The notes under the pieces are model-generated. The model saw nothing but the letters and a program-made list of their open reading frames with translations, was not told where the DNA came from and did not search any database. Of a stretch of DNA of 64,000 bases, positions 34,028 to 42,300 are shown one piece after another. Origin of the DNA: Pleionea litopenaei (GTDB lineage Bacteria; Pseudomonadota; Gammaproteobacteria; Enterobacterales; Kangiellaceae); contig NZ_CP133548.1 in assembly GCF_031198435.1 (NCBI RefSeq), forward strand, positions 992,001 through 1,056,000, read 5' to 3'. Position numbers and translations under genes: made by a program. The stretch's first letter is position 1, and every line of letters starts with the position of its first letter.

Positions 34028-35114
34028 TGCTTTCGCTAGATCCAACAAGATCAGGTCGAAAAGCCATCATTCGTAACACAGCCATTTCAAACCCTTCTCG
34101 TGCATCTGGAGATAAAGGTAAATCCCGTCGAGCGTGACCACCGATTTGGTAAAAAAGCTGCACGTCATTAGGAGACAGTATTTGAGTTAACTCATCCAGT
34201 TCGCTGGAAACTGGTTTGTTAGCCATTTGACTTACGGCGATACGATGTAAGCAGGATAGCATTTCTGCCAATACCTTTCGGTAGTCCGGGTTAAACTCAG
34301 CCATTCGATCGATCGCAGCAAACACCGCATCAACATCATTTACAGCCATCGCGCTGAGAATGTCTCTTACAAAACCTTGATCAATCGCTCCCAACATATC
34401 GGTTACTTCGGGTAATTTTAACTCACCGGCACCAAAAGCAATGGCTTGATCTAAAAGACTGAGTGCATCTCGCATACTTCCGTCGGCAGCGCGGGCAATG
34501 ATCGGTAAACAGCCTTCTTCTGTCGGGATCGACTCTTCACCTAAAATATGCGCTAAGTGATTCGCAATGTGCTCTTCTGTCATGCGCTTTAAATGAAACT
34601 GCAAACAGCGGGACAAAACCGTCACCGGAAGTTTTTGCGGATCCGTCGTTGCCAACAAAAAGACGACATGTGGTGGAGGCTCTTCTAACGTTTTCAAAAG
34701 CGCATTAAAGCTACTATTTGACAACATATGCACTTCATCGATTAAGTAGACTTTGTATCGTCCTCGAGATGGTCGATATTGAACGTTGTCGAGAATTTCG
34801 CGAGTATCTTCAACCTTTGTTCTTGAGGCAGCGTCGATTTCTAGTAAATCGACAAAACGTCCCTCATCTATCTCGGTACACGTTGAACAGCTACCACATG
34901 GCGTCGATGTAATACCTGTTTCACAATTAAGACATTTGGAGAAAATCCGAGCGATGGTGGTTTTCCCGACTCCGCGAGTGCCGGTAAACAAGTAAGCGTG
35001 ATGAAGGCGCTGTTGCTCTATTGCGTTAACAATTGCCCGCTGTACGTGCTCTTGGCCAACCAGTTGTTGGAAATTTTGAGGTCGCCATTTGCGCGCTAAA
35101 ACAGTGTAGGACAT
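34017..35114 (-). CDS. dnaX: DNA polymerase III gamma subunit (DnaX domains I-III)
   Basis: This 365-residue AAA+ clamp loader subunit has Walker A GTRGVGKTT near residues 45-53, the zinc-binding Cys set (CLNCETG, PCGSCSTC), Walker B LIDEVHML and the SRC sensor (VLSRCLQFH). Domain III ends close to residue 360 and the frame then hits AAA AAA AAA TAG, giving a gamma-like product. The tau tail lies in the +1 frame directly beyond. Gamma loads the beta clamp; tau would also bind the polymerase and DnaB helicase. Confidence 0.93.
   Translation of the reverse strand: MSYTVLARKWRPQNFQQLVGQEHVQRAIVNAIEQQRLHHAYLFTGTRGVGKTTIARIFSKCLNCETGITSTPCGSCSTCTEIDEGRFVDLLEIDAASRTKVEDTREILDNVQYRPSRGRYKVYLIDEVHMLSNSSFNALLKTLEEPPPHVVFLLATTDPQKLPVTVLSRCLQFHLKRMTEEHIANHLAHILGEESIPTEEGCLPIIARAADGSMRDALSLLDQAIAFGAGELKLPEVTDMLGAIDQGFVRDILSAMAVNDVDAVFAAIDRMAEFNPDYRKVLAEMLSCLHRIAVSQMANKPVSSELDELTQILSPNDVQLFYQIGGHARRDLPLSPDAREGFEMAVLRMMAFRPDLVGSSESKKK
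34020..34028 (-). other. dnaX: Run of nine A in dnaX (frame-change site)
   Basis: The coding strand reads AGC then nine A and TAG. With nine A the frame stops at once (gamma); with eight A the frame continues as GCA-less AAT AGT TTA into the tau tail. The tau frame is +1 relative to gamma, so the E. coli -1 mechanism would not reach it: the -1 frame gives ATA GTT TAA. Transcriptional slippage on A9, known from Thermus dnaX, would. Confidence 0.7.
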
Positions 35115-35339
35115 GAACTCTCCGCTACCATCAAATCAAAGTTAATAGGTCATTATAATCAACTCAAATCAGAATCTCTAACAAAATGATGTTTGCTGAT
35201 TTATTGACCAAAAAAGGCGCAACTCGCCAATTATTCGCGGAGAATCAACAACCAATACCGCAAGGAACAGGTACTTTAGCGCTAAGGAGATCCATTCGAA
35301 AAACAAAGGAAACAGGAATTGGGAATCGAAGAGTTTTGG

Positions 35340-35450
35340 GTGGGACCCACCAGCCACACCTCGGCACACGAGTCGGTCACTACCGTTGCTCCCTTCCGGG
35401 CCTGGCGGGGTTTGCGACTTATCGTTGCGAGGGAACCAGTGGGTACCCAT
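35340..35450 (-). ncRNA. ffs: 4.5S RNA (signal recognition particle RNA)
   Basis: The minus strand contains the SRP RNA core: CAGGCCCGGAAGGGAGCA, with the GGAA tetraloop, and then a long hairpin whose ends, TGGGTACCCAC and GTGGGTCCCA, pair. Length (about 110 bases) and structure fit bacterial 4.5S RNA, which binds Ffh. Upstream-of-dnaX position is common in gammaproteobacteria. Exact ends are uncertain by a few bases. Confidence 0.92.
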
Positions 35451-35464
35451 AGTGAAGAGCGCGC

Positions 35465-35493
35465 ATTATCGCTAATTTTTCGCCGGATTAAAA
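35465..35493 (-). promoter_or_regulatory. Likely promoter of ffs
   Basis: On the minus strand GATAAT (35470-35465) is preceded at 17 bases by TTTTAA. A GC-rich discriminator (GCGCGC) follows the -10, as at promoters of stable RNAs under stringent control. Confidence 0.4.
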
Positions 35494-35784
35494 CCCTTGT
35501 CGCAATTAATTTTTTGTATAAATATCAACCAGTTCGGAGCGTCACTGACCTCAATATGGCCTTAATTATCGACGTTTGCAATGGAATCAGTCTTCCACTC
35601 CTTCATCAAAGACACAGACCAACTCAACTTTTTAGCTTTTGAACCAAAGAGTTACGGTAAAAATCACACATTTAAATCTCACAACAAAGATATATTTAAG
35701 AAACATGATGAATGCAGTCACGAGTTGAGAATATAAATCACTTTTTTACTACGTAGAGTTAATTTTTATCTATTAGGATCTATT

Positions 35785-35820
35785 AGCTGAGGCACGCGAT
35801 GCGTGATTTTGATTTCAGCT
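35785..35820. repeat. Nested inverted repeat before the hemerythrin-like gene
   Basis: AGCTGA (35785-35790) pairs with TCAGCT (35815-35820), and inside it CACGC (35793-35797) pairs with GCGTG (35801-35805). It lies 45 bases before the ATG and could be a leader hairpin or an operator. Confidence 0.4.
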
Positions 35821-35865
35821 TGCTAAATACAGTGGCATTTGCATTATCAATTACGAGGTTCAATT

Positions 35866-36393
35866 ATGTTTGCTTTTATTACCGATTTCTTTCGAGCTAG
35901 ACCCAAAGAGGAGACACGTCAACCTCTGCAGAATGTTGCCAGCCGAAAATCTCGCGCTGACCGAACAATTAGTTTTGACCCAAACTTAATTGACACTTTG
36001 AAAAAAGACCACTCGAAACTGGTTGCGCTTTATGGAGCCATGTGGAAAGAAGGGTTCGAGAAAAGCGATTATAAAAAGCTTTCAAACGTTATCGCTGAAT
36101 TCAAAGCCAGCTTTCAATCTCACCTTTTGAAGGAAAACGTAAAGTTCTATGTCTATCTAGAGCAGTCTCTAGCTGACGATGTACACACGTTACAGGTTGT
36201 TAAAGACTTCCGAACGGATATGAATGAAATCGCAAATGCTGTTATTCAATTTTGTAAAAAATACGCTCACCAAGCCTTCACCGCAGAAATGGAACAGGAG
36301 TTCGAGCGAGACTATGTTAAAGTCGGTGAGGTTCTAACTCGTCGAGTCAGCATGGAAGAAAATGAGCTGTATGTTTTGTACCAAGCAGACTAA
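35866..36393 (+). CDS. Hemerythrin-like cytoplasmic protein
   Basis: This 175-residue helical protein has DHSKLVALYGAMW near residues 48-60 and HLLKENVKFYVYLE near 86-99, with spacing of the hemerythrin HxxxE type. The usual later HxxxH and HxxxxD pairs are not clear, so metal binding is uncertain. I start at MFAFITDFF, with GAGG seven bases before the ATG. There is no signal peptide. It could sense oxygen or nitric oxide, or act as an Rsd-like scaffold. A hairpin follows its stop codon. Confidence 0.65.
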   Translation: MFAFITDFFRARPKEETRQPLQNVASRKSRADRTISFDPNLIDTLKKDHSKLVALYGAMWKEGFEKSDYKKLSNVIAEFKASFQSHLLKENVKFYVYLEQSLADDVHTLQVVKDFRTDMNEIANAVIQFCKKYAHQAFTAEMEQEFERDYVKVGEVLTRRVSMEENELYVLYQAD

Positions 36394-36407
36394 TACCTGA
36401 ATGTTCT

Positions 36408-36431
36408 TAAGGCGGCATCGCTGCCGCCTTA
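36408..36431 (+). terminator. Hairpin after the hemerythrin-like gene
   Basis: TAAGGCGGC (36408-36416) pairs with GCCGCCTTA (36423-36431) around ATCGCT. The GC-rich nine-base stem lies 14 bases after the stop codon. No T tract follows. Confidence 0.65.
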
Positions 36432-36597
36432 GCATGCTTAGCCTCTAAAAGATTAAACCCTCTAAACCAATTTCCCCAACTATCAACGAAATACTGAGCT
36501 CAGTCCCCTTCCTTTCTACTAAATCTTAATTTAATTTTAAGTCACATCTTGCAAAATACATTGGCATCGATTTTACTGTTAAGGATTCCAAACCAAT

Positions 36598-37041
36598 ATG
36601 AGCAACGATATGACAAAGGTGTTACTGACTAAGCGGTTTAGTGCTCAGCCACAGCACCTAAAAACGATCAGAAGCGAAATATCAAATACGCTATCTGCTC
36701 ATGGTTTTAATCAAGATTTTCAATCAGATATGGTTCTTGCGGTTGACGAGGCTTGTCAAAACATCATTCGCCATGCCTATCAGTTCGATGACCATGGGAT
36801 TATTGACCTTAGCTTAATGCTTGATCATAATGAACTGTGCATTGAATTAATCGACTTCGCCACGACGGTTGACCCTGATTGCTGCAAACCTAAAGAGTGC
36901 AAAGACGAACTAACACCGGGTGGCCTAGGGACGCTTATTATGAATAAAGTGATGGACTCTGTGGCTTATGAGTGCCCGCCCCCAAATGGTGCAGGAAACA
37001 AACTGGTCATGCGTCGAAAAGTAGAGCACTCCGAAGGATAA
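36598..37041 (+). CDS. RsbW-like anti-sigma factor kinase
   Basis: This is a 147-residue GHKL ATPase of the HATPase_c_2 type. The N box is DEACQNIIRHAY and the G-box region reads GGLGTLIMNKVMD. Kinases of this family bind a sigma factor and phosphorylate a STAS antagonist to control release. A STAS antagonist lies 62 bases downstream on the same strand. No PP2C phosphatase is adjacent; the RssB-like regulator at the left edge of the window could supply one. Confidence 0.88.
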   Translation: MSNDMTKVLLTKRFSAQPQHLKTIRSEISNTLSAHGFNQDFQSDMVLAVDEACQNIIRHAYQFDDHGIIDLSLMLDHNELCIELIDFATTVDPDCCKPKECKDELTPGGLGTLIMNKVMDSVAYECPPPNGAGNKLVMRRKVEHSEG

Positions 37042-37103
37042 GTGTTCCGTTATAATAAATTGATTGTAGCCTCCCGCTACAATATTCACTGGTGATACTA
37101 TTT

Positions 37104-37403
37104 ATGGGCTATACAACAACTGAGAACGGCGATCACACGACTATTTTTCTTACTGGAGAAGTTGACTTAGAACGCTCTCCCCTTGCTCGCAAAGTTCTGT
37201 TAGAGACCGTTGAAAAAGGACAACATTTGATAGTCGATATGTCCGACGTAGAATACATAGACTCATCAGGCGTTGCCAGCTTAGTTGAAGCGCTTCAAGC
37301 TTCGAAAAAGAAAAACTTAGATTTCGCATTACAACAAGTCAGTGAACCAGCGCTCAAAGTATTTCGACTTGCTAGACTCGAAAAGGTATTCGAGATCCGT
37401 TAA
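37104..37403 (+). CDS. STAS-domain anti-sigma factor antagonist
   Basis: A 99-residue STAS domain. The phosphorylation site is IDSSGVASL, with Ser54 or Ser55 as target of the kinase encoded just upstream. I start at MGYTTT, eight bases after GGTGA; a GTG 12 bases upstream is an alternative. Unphosphorylated antagonist would bind the kinase and free its sigma factor. It ends one base from the convergent exonuclease gene. Confidence 0.9.
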   Translation: MGYTTTENGDHTTIFLTGEVDLERSPLARKVLLETVEKGQHLIVDMSDVEYIDSSGVASLVEALQASKKKNLDFALQQVSEPALKVFRLARLEKVFEIR

Positions 37404-37404
37404 T

Positions 37405-38085
37405 TCAACCTTTAAGCTTTACGCCCAAATCTCTTACTTTTACTCGAGCGTAGCCTCCCATTGCATTAACCTGGGCCAGTAAAAGTTCAGCCGTCGCCAT
37501 GGCGTCATTTCGAGCATCATGCTCATCAAACATAGGTAACCCATATCTAGCTCGGCAAGCCGATAAGGTCAAACTACCTCGGTTCATTACAAATTGCTTT
37601 CGCTCGAGTCTGGCTTGCTCAACTCTCATCGTATCAATAACGGGACAAAAAAATGGCGAGCCAAAATTACGAAGACAAATTTGATTTAAAAAAGCCCAGT
37701 CAAAGCTGGCATTATGAGCGATAAATATTTTACCTTTTAATTGGGATAAAACGTGCTCCATTAATTCTTTTTCTCGGATGCCTTGCGTCATTTCAGACGG
37801 ATGAATCCCGTGAACTTCTATGTTTTTAGTCGTTTGAAGTTTTTCAGCTTGCACAAAGTAGTAGGCAGTCTCGGATAAACGAATGACTGCGCCACTCAGT
37901 AATACCGAAGCTAGACTCAATACTGAGTCTTGTTTCGGATCTAATCCATCGGTCTCTATATCTAATGATATATATGAGCAATCCATAAAACTTTGATCGC
38001 CAACCTTTGGTAAAGCTTTTAAGTACTCTTGAAATAAAGCAGACGATAATGATAGTTGACGTCGTATTCGCCACTTTTGAAACAC
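37405..38085 (-). CDS. DEDDh-type 3'-5' exonuclease (DnaQ-like)
   Basis: The 226-residue protein carries Exo I (SLDIETDGLD), Exo II (AHNASFDWAFL) and Exo III (HDARNDAMATAELL), so all catalytic Asp/Glu and the His are present. It starts with GTG sharing its G with the TAG of the upstream DUF294 gene. In related bacteria this pair sits beside the acetate symporter cluster, as here. Whether it proofreads, trims RNA or acts elsewhere is not known. Confidence 0.9.
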   Translation of the reverse strand: MFQKWRIRRQLSLSSALFQEYLKALPKVGDQSFMDCSYISLDIETDGLDPKQDSVLSLASVLLSGAVIRLSETAYYFVQAEKLQTTKNIEVHGIHPSEMTQGIREKELMEHVLSQLKGKIFIAHNASFDWAFLNQICLRNFGSPFFCPVIDTMRVEQARLERKQFVMNRGSLTLSACRARYGLPMFDEHDARNDAMATAELLLAQVNAMGGYARVKVRDLGVKLKG

Positions 38086-39932
38086 TAAATCAACCCTCGA
38101 GAGAATTTCATCTTGATGCCAGATTGTGCGTCATCAATCACTTGAAACGCATCTTTCAACTGTGCTCTTTGCAATGATGATAGATCGGAAGGGATAACAA
38201 AATTATCGACTTTCTTACCTTTTTGCCAACATCTTAATTGATGTTGATAGCGCATTCGAGAAATAAAGCGATAAGCGTCTAATAAGGCTTTCGCATCTTG
38301 TTCATTGAATAATTTCGAAGGCACATTAGATATTCGAGCAATCGTGTTAACTTCAAACGATTGCGTCGCTAATGCGTAAATTCTAGCTATATCGGCAATA
38401 GGCGCAAGAGCCTTATGCTTTAAATCTAGTGATGGGACATGCTCACCATTTTGCTCAAGCACAAAGGCTTTGAAAAAACCGAGTGGCACTCTGGTTTTCA
38501 ATGCATTCTGAGTCAACTGCGCAAGAAAAATCGAGTTTCCTTGCGCTAACTTAAGAATCGATTCTTGCAGCAGTTGAACCAAGTGACTGTCTCCGTAAAT
38601 TGCTCGCAAGTCAAAAAATATATTGGAATGCATCAAAGCCTTTGGTTCCGGAGATTGTATCCACTTGCCAAAATAGCTTTGCCACTGCTCTAAACTTGCT
38701 AGCCATTTATCGTTCATGGCCATAACGTCTCCGGGGCAAAGAATAAAGCCACAGGCATCTAAACCATAGTTAACCTTTTGAGCCAACGCCTGAAAAAACG
38801 CTCGCTCTTCTGTAGTAGGATTTCGTTCTAATACTAAACCATTATCTTGATCAGAGTTCGCCGACTGTTCACTTCGACCTTGCGACCCAAAAGCGACCCA
38901 GCAATATTTCATGGGTGGCTTTCCTAACTCTCGTTCGGCGAGTTTAACTAATCGAACGGTTAATTCATCCGATATCTGAGAAATGATTCGGCCAATTTCT
39001 TCAACACGAATATTGTTCGATATCATTTGATGCAATAAATTTCCGATTTCTTTACTGAAGAGTACCAGCTGTTCCAAACGATTTGCTTTTTTTATCCTAC
39101 CGATTAGGTAGACCGGATGTGAAATTTGCATTTGAATTAAATCGCTGGTCGTCACCATACCAACAAGTTGCTGTTGCTGATTAATGACTGGCAAGTGATG
39201 AATGTGCAGCTCTAACATTTTCGCCAGCACTGACTCACTAGACTCGGTTTCGAGTACCCGATTTGGTTCAGGTGTCATGACAGTATCGAGCGGTTTAGTA
39301 ACATCGCAACCTTGCGCAATAACTCTTGACCGCAAATCACGATCGGTGACTATCCCGACTAGCTTTTCATCTTGCAAAACCATTATCGATGAAACTTCTC
39401 TCTCGGTCATCACTCTTGCTGCTTGTTGAATTGTCTCGGTTACCTCAATGGTCACCGGCCGTCGTGCTATAACGTTACCAATTGGTTGAACTAACGATAG
39501 ATTGGGCGCTGGTTGAGTTCTTTTGATTCTGTCGGCATAAGCTTCGGTATAAAAGATATCGAACTCATTGTTTTGATGTTTTAACCAACGAAATGTCTCT
39601 GCATTGAGTCGATAAATTAAGCCCTCTTTGAGCACCGATACGCGATTTAAAATCTTTTTTCCGGAGAGTAAGGCTGGATAACCAAATTGATCACCTTCGG
39701 CTAGTCGGTCGATTAGCTTTCCTTCTGGATCTCTAATCTCAAACTCACCGGTCCGAATAATATATAAGAGCGGGTTTTCATAATCGATAACTTGCGCCAA
39801 TGAGCTGTCACTACAAAAATGTACTTCTATTGAATTAACGCATTCGATGAGTTGCTCTTTTTCGAGTTGATTAAAGGGCATTATCGTCGAGAGAAACGAG
39901 ACCACAGATGGAACACTGGTTGGCGCGCTCAA
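38085..39932 (-). CDS. cNMP-binding/CBS/DUF294 nucleotidyltransferase-like protein
   Basis: This is a 615-residue cytoplasmic protein. A cyclic-nucleotide-binding fold spans about residues 15-130 and two CBS domains about 150-270 (VTIEVTETIQQAARVM, LVGIVTDRDLRSRV, LVGMVTTSDLI). The DUF294 nucleotidyltransferase part follows (AFGSQGRSEQSANSDQDNG, about 345-365), then a DUF294 C-terminal helical domain. The start is TTG, supported by AGGAG eight bases upstream. The family is often next to acetate or dicarboxylate transporters and probably regulates them or their metabolism by uridylylation or ligand sensing; that role is inferred. Confidence 0.88.
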   Translation of the reverse strand: MSAPTSVPSVVSFLSTIMPFNQLEKEQLIECVNSIEVHFCSDSSLAQVIDYENPLLYIIRTGEFEIRDPEGKLIDRLAEGDQFGYPALLSGKKILNRVSVLKEGLIYRLNAETFRWLKHQNNEFDIFYTEAYADRIKRTQPAPNLSLVQPIGNVIARRPVTIEVTETIQQAARVMTEREVSSIMVLQDEKLVGIVTDRDLRSRVIAQGCDVTKPLDTVMTPEPNRVLETESSESVLAKMLELHIHHLPVINQQQQLVGMVTTSDLIQMQISHPVYLIGRIKKANRLEQLVLFSKEIGNLLHQMISNNIRVEEIGRIISQISDELTVRLVKLAERELGKPPMKYCWVAFGSQGRSEQSANSDQDNGLVLERNPTTEERAFFQALAQKVNYGLDACGFILCPGDVMAMNDKWLASLEQWQSYFGKWIQSPEPKALMHSNIFFDLRAIYGDSHLVQLLQESILKLAQGNSIFLAQLTQNALKTRVPLGFFKAFVLEQNGEHVPSLDLKHKALAPIADIARIYALATQSFEVNTIARISNVPSKLFNEQDAKALLDAYRFISRMRYQHQLRCWQKGKKVDNFVIPSDLSSLQRAQLKDAFQVIDDAQSGIKMKFSRGLI

Positions 39933-40104
39933 TTTTAATACTCCTATTTGTTAAACCACACGTAGAGTTTTACCGCACTTATCTATTAACAATCAGCGTT
40001 TATTACGGGATATAGGTTAGCTTATCAAACATTTACTTTTTAGTATAAAAATTGCCGTCGTTGCATCAACACAGTTAACTAGAATAATCGTGCGTTACAA
40101 ACGC

Positions 40105-40131
40105 AAAAAAGTCCGGCAATGCCGGACTTTT
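40105..40131 (-). terminator. Rho-independent terminator of the symporter operon
   Basis: GTCCGGC (40111-40117) pairs with GCCGGAC (40121-40127) around AAT, with A/T pairs extending the stem. Read on the minus strand the stem is followed by TTTTTT. It lies 14 bases past the symporter stop codon. Confidence 0.88.
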
Positions 40132-40145
40132 CCGTTCGCGCTTGA

Positions 40146-41861
40146 TCAGTGAGCTTGAGCCCCGCCTGACCCTTTCGGAAAGCGAATATCTTCAACAATC
40201 TGCTGTACATCTTCTGGTACAGGAGCAGTGACTTTACTTACCCCATATGCAACGGCAAAGTTAAGCAACATACCTAATGTACCGATACCTTCAGGAGAAA
40301 TCCCAAATAACCAGTTTTCAGGTTTGTTTTCGATCAGAGGTTCAAAGAAAACGCCTTTGTATATTAGGATGTAAGCAGCGGTGAAAGTAATACCTACAAC
40401 CATACCAGCAATCGCTCCTTCTTTATTCATCTTCTTATAGAAAATACCCATTATGATAGCTGGGAAGAAAGAGGAAGCAGCCAAGCCGAAGGCAAAGGCG
40501 ACCACCTGCGCCACAAACCCTGGCGGATAGATACCCGCGAGTCCTGCAATGATTACCGCCACTGCGGCTGCTAAACGCGCATACATCAGTTCTTGCTTAT
40601 CGGTTATGTCTGGCATTAGATTTCGCTTCAATAAGTCATGCGAAATGGAGGTCGATATTACCAGTAGCAGACCAGCCGCTGTCGACAACGCGGCGGCTAA
40701 GCCACCTGCGGCAACTAGCGCAATAACCCAGTTTGGTAGTTTCGCAATTTCTGGGTTTGCCAACACCATAATGTCTCGATCGATTTTCATTTCATTGCGT
40801 TCATCACCTGAATAAAACATGCGACCGTCGTTATTTTTATCTGACCATGAAATTAAGCCGGTTTGCTCCCAGTTCTTGATCCAAGTAGGCGCTTTCTCAT
40901 ATTCAACCCCTTGTTGCTCTGGACCATTGATCGTGTCGATCATATTGACCCGAGCAAATACCGCTACGGCTGGTGCAGTCGTATAAAGTAAAGCAATAAA
41001 AACCAAAGCCCAACCAGCTGATTTACGAGCATCACGCACTTTAGGTACTGTGAAAAATCGTACGATAACGTGTGGTAGACCTGCTGTACCGACCATCAAT
41101 GCAGCGGTAATAAAGAATACATCGACCATGCCCTTCGAGCCGTCAGTGTAAGCCGCAAACCCGAGCTCCTGCGAGAGTCCATCGAGTTTATCCAGTAGAT
41201 ACACCCCTGGTTCCCCTGCGACCTCGCCACCAAACCCTAGTTGCGGAATAGGATTACCAGTAATCAAAATAGAGATGAAAATTGCTGGAACTAAGTAAGC
41301 AAAAATCAACACACAATATTGAGCGACTTGAGTATAAGTAATTCCTTTCATTCCACCGAGAACGGCATAGAAGAATACGATGGCCATGCCAATAACGACA
41401 CCCCAAGTTAAATCAACTTCTAAAAAGCGAGAGAAAACCACGCCTACGCCACGCATTTGGCCAGCTACATAAGTGAAAGATACGAAAATCGCACATATCA
41501 CAGCAACCGTTCGTGCGGTTTGAGAGTAGTAACGATCACCAATGAAATCCGGAACCGTAAACTTACCAAATTTACGTAAGTATGGCGCTAAGCATAAAGC
41601 TAAAAGAACATAACCGCCGGTCCAGCCCATTAAATAAACGCCGCCATCATATCCCATAAAAGATATCAAACCGGCCATTGAAATCCATGATGCAGCAGAC
41701 ATCCAGTCAGCTGCGGTTGCCATACCATTGGCGACTGGATGAACGCCTCCTCCAGCCACATAAAACTCGTTTGTCGAACCCGCTCGTGACCAGACTGCAA
41801 TCCCGATATATAAAGCGAAGGTTGCGCCAACGACAATAAATGTCAAAGTTTGTAAATCCAT
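40146..41861 (-). CDS. Acetate/cation symporter (ActP-like, VC_2705 family)
   Basis: This is a 571-residue sodium:solute symporter with about 13 spans. Marks: TAADWMSAASWISMAGLI near residues 48-65 and AALSTAAGLLLVISTSISHD near 390-410. Family members import acetate or small carboxylates. It follows a small DUF4212 gene by ten bases with AAGGGG before its ATG, the usual two-gene unit. Acs and the CrbS/CrbR pair nearby support acetate as substrate. Transcription is probably CrbR controlled (site at 42207). Confidence 0.93.
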   Translation of the reverse strand: MDLQTLTFIVVGATFALYIGIAVWSRAGSTNEFYVAGGGVHPVANGMATAADWMSAASWISMAGLISFMGYDGGVYLMGWTGGYVLLALCLAPYLRKFGKFTVPDFIGDRYYSQTARTVAVICAIFVSFTYVAGQMRGVGVVFSRFLEVDLTWGVVIGMAIVFFYAVLGGMKGITYTQVAQYCVLIFAYLVPAIFISILITGNPIPQLGFGGEVAGEPGVYLLDKLDGLSQELGFAAYTDGSKGMVDVFFITAALMVGTAGLPHVIVRFFTVPKVRDARKSAGWALVFIALLYTTAPAVAVFARVNMIDTINGPEQQGVEYEKAPTWIKNWEQTGLISWSDKNNDGRMFYSGDERNEMKIDRDIMVLANPEIAKLPNWVIALVAAGGLAAALSTAAGLLLVISTSISHDLLKRNLMPDITDKQELMYARLAAAVAVIIAGLAGIYPPGFVAQVVAFAFGLAASSFFPAIIMGIFYKKMNKEGAIAGMVVGITFTAAYILIYKGVFFEPLIENKPENWLFGISPEGIGTLGMLLNFAVAYGVSKVTAPVPEDVQQIVEDIRFPKGSGGAQAH

Positions 41862-41871
41862 CGTTGACCCC

Positions 41872-42138
41872 TTAGTCTTCGTGTACGTTAAACTTACGAT
41901 CGAGCTTGTTCATCTTTGCAACATACACAAAGATTAAAACTACGAACGTGTATATAGAACCTTGCTGAGCAAACCAGAATCCCAGTTTAAAACCAAAGAA
42001 CTTAATCTGATTCAACTGATCAACTAATAAGATTCCACAACCGTAAGACACCACAAACCAAATGACTAAAAGGGTTGCCATCAGTTTTAGATTCGCTCGC
42101 CAATATTGTTGCGCAAGCTCTTTATTTTCGAATGCCAT
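41872..42138 (-). CDS. DUF4212 small subunit of the symporter
   Basis: This is an 88-residue membrane protein with two spans (LMATLLVIWFVVSYGCGILLV and FVVLIFVYVAKM) and short charged ends. DUF4212 proteins nearly always precede a VC_2705-type symporter and probably form a complex with it. A strong GGAGGG lies seven bases before the ATG. It is first in the operon; the dyad at 42207 is 69 bases upstream of its start. Confidence 0.93.
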   Translation of the reverse strand: MAFENKELAQQYWRANLKLMATLLVIWFVVSYGCGILLVDQLNQIKFFGFKLGFWFAQQGSIYTFVVLIFVYVAKMNKLDRKFNVHED

Positions 42139-42206
42139 GACTGGCCCTCCTAAATTAACCCCAAGTTACTTCTCAACTCTAATCAAGTTTGATGAGGCAA
42201 CGAATT

Positions 42207-42218
42207 CGACTTTAGTCG
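42207..42218. promoter_or_regulatory. Predicted CrbR operator before the symporter operon
   Basis: CGACTTTAGTCG is a five-base dyad around TT. The identical 12-mer lies in the acs/porin intergenic region. It is 69 bases upstream of the DUF4212 ATG, the distance also found for acs. Confidence 0.6.
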
Positions 42219-42300
42219 CATGTAAGGTGCAAAACGAGTTATCCTTTGGTCTAATAGCTTTTTAACCACCGTTCACGCGAATATTTTTGAGGGACGCAAT

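Larger units (their letters stand above)
35453..35865. other. Non-coding stretch between ffs and the hemerythrin-like gene
   Basis: The part next to ffs holds its likely promoter. A ten-base direct repeat (ATCTATTAGG/ATCTATTAGC) lies near 35768-35787 and a nested inverted repeat at 35785-35820. No gene is supported. Confidence 0.4.

Noticed and set aside
34017-34048. E. coli-type -1 frameshift in dnaX
   Set aside because: The -1 frame after the A run gives ATA GTT TAA, so it stops at once. Only the +1/-2 frame opens into the tau tail.
35178-35642. Several ORFs over the 4.5S RNA gene on both strands
   Set aside because: The sequence matches SRP RNA in core and folding; these frames have no start signals and no family resemblance.
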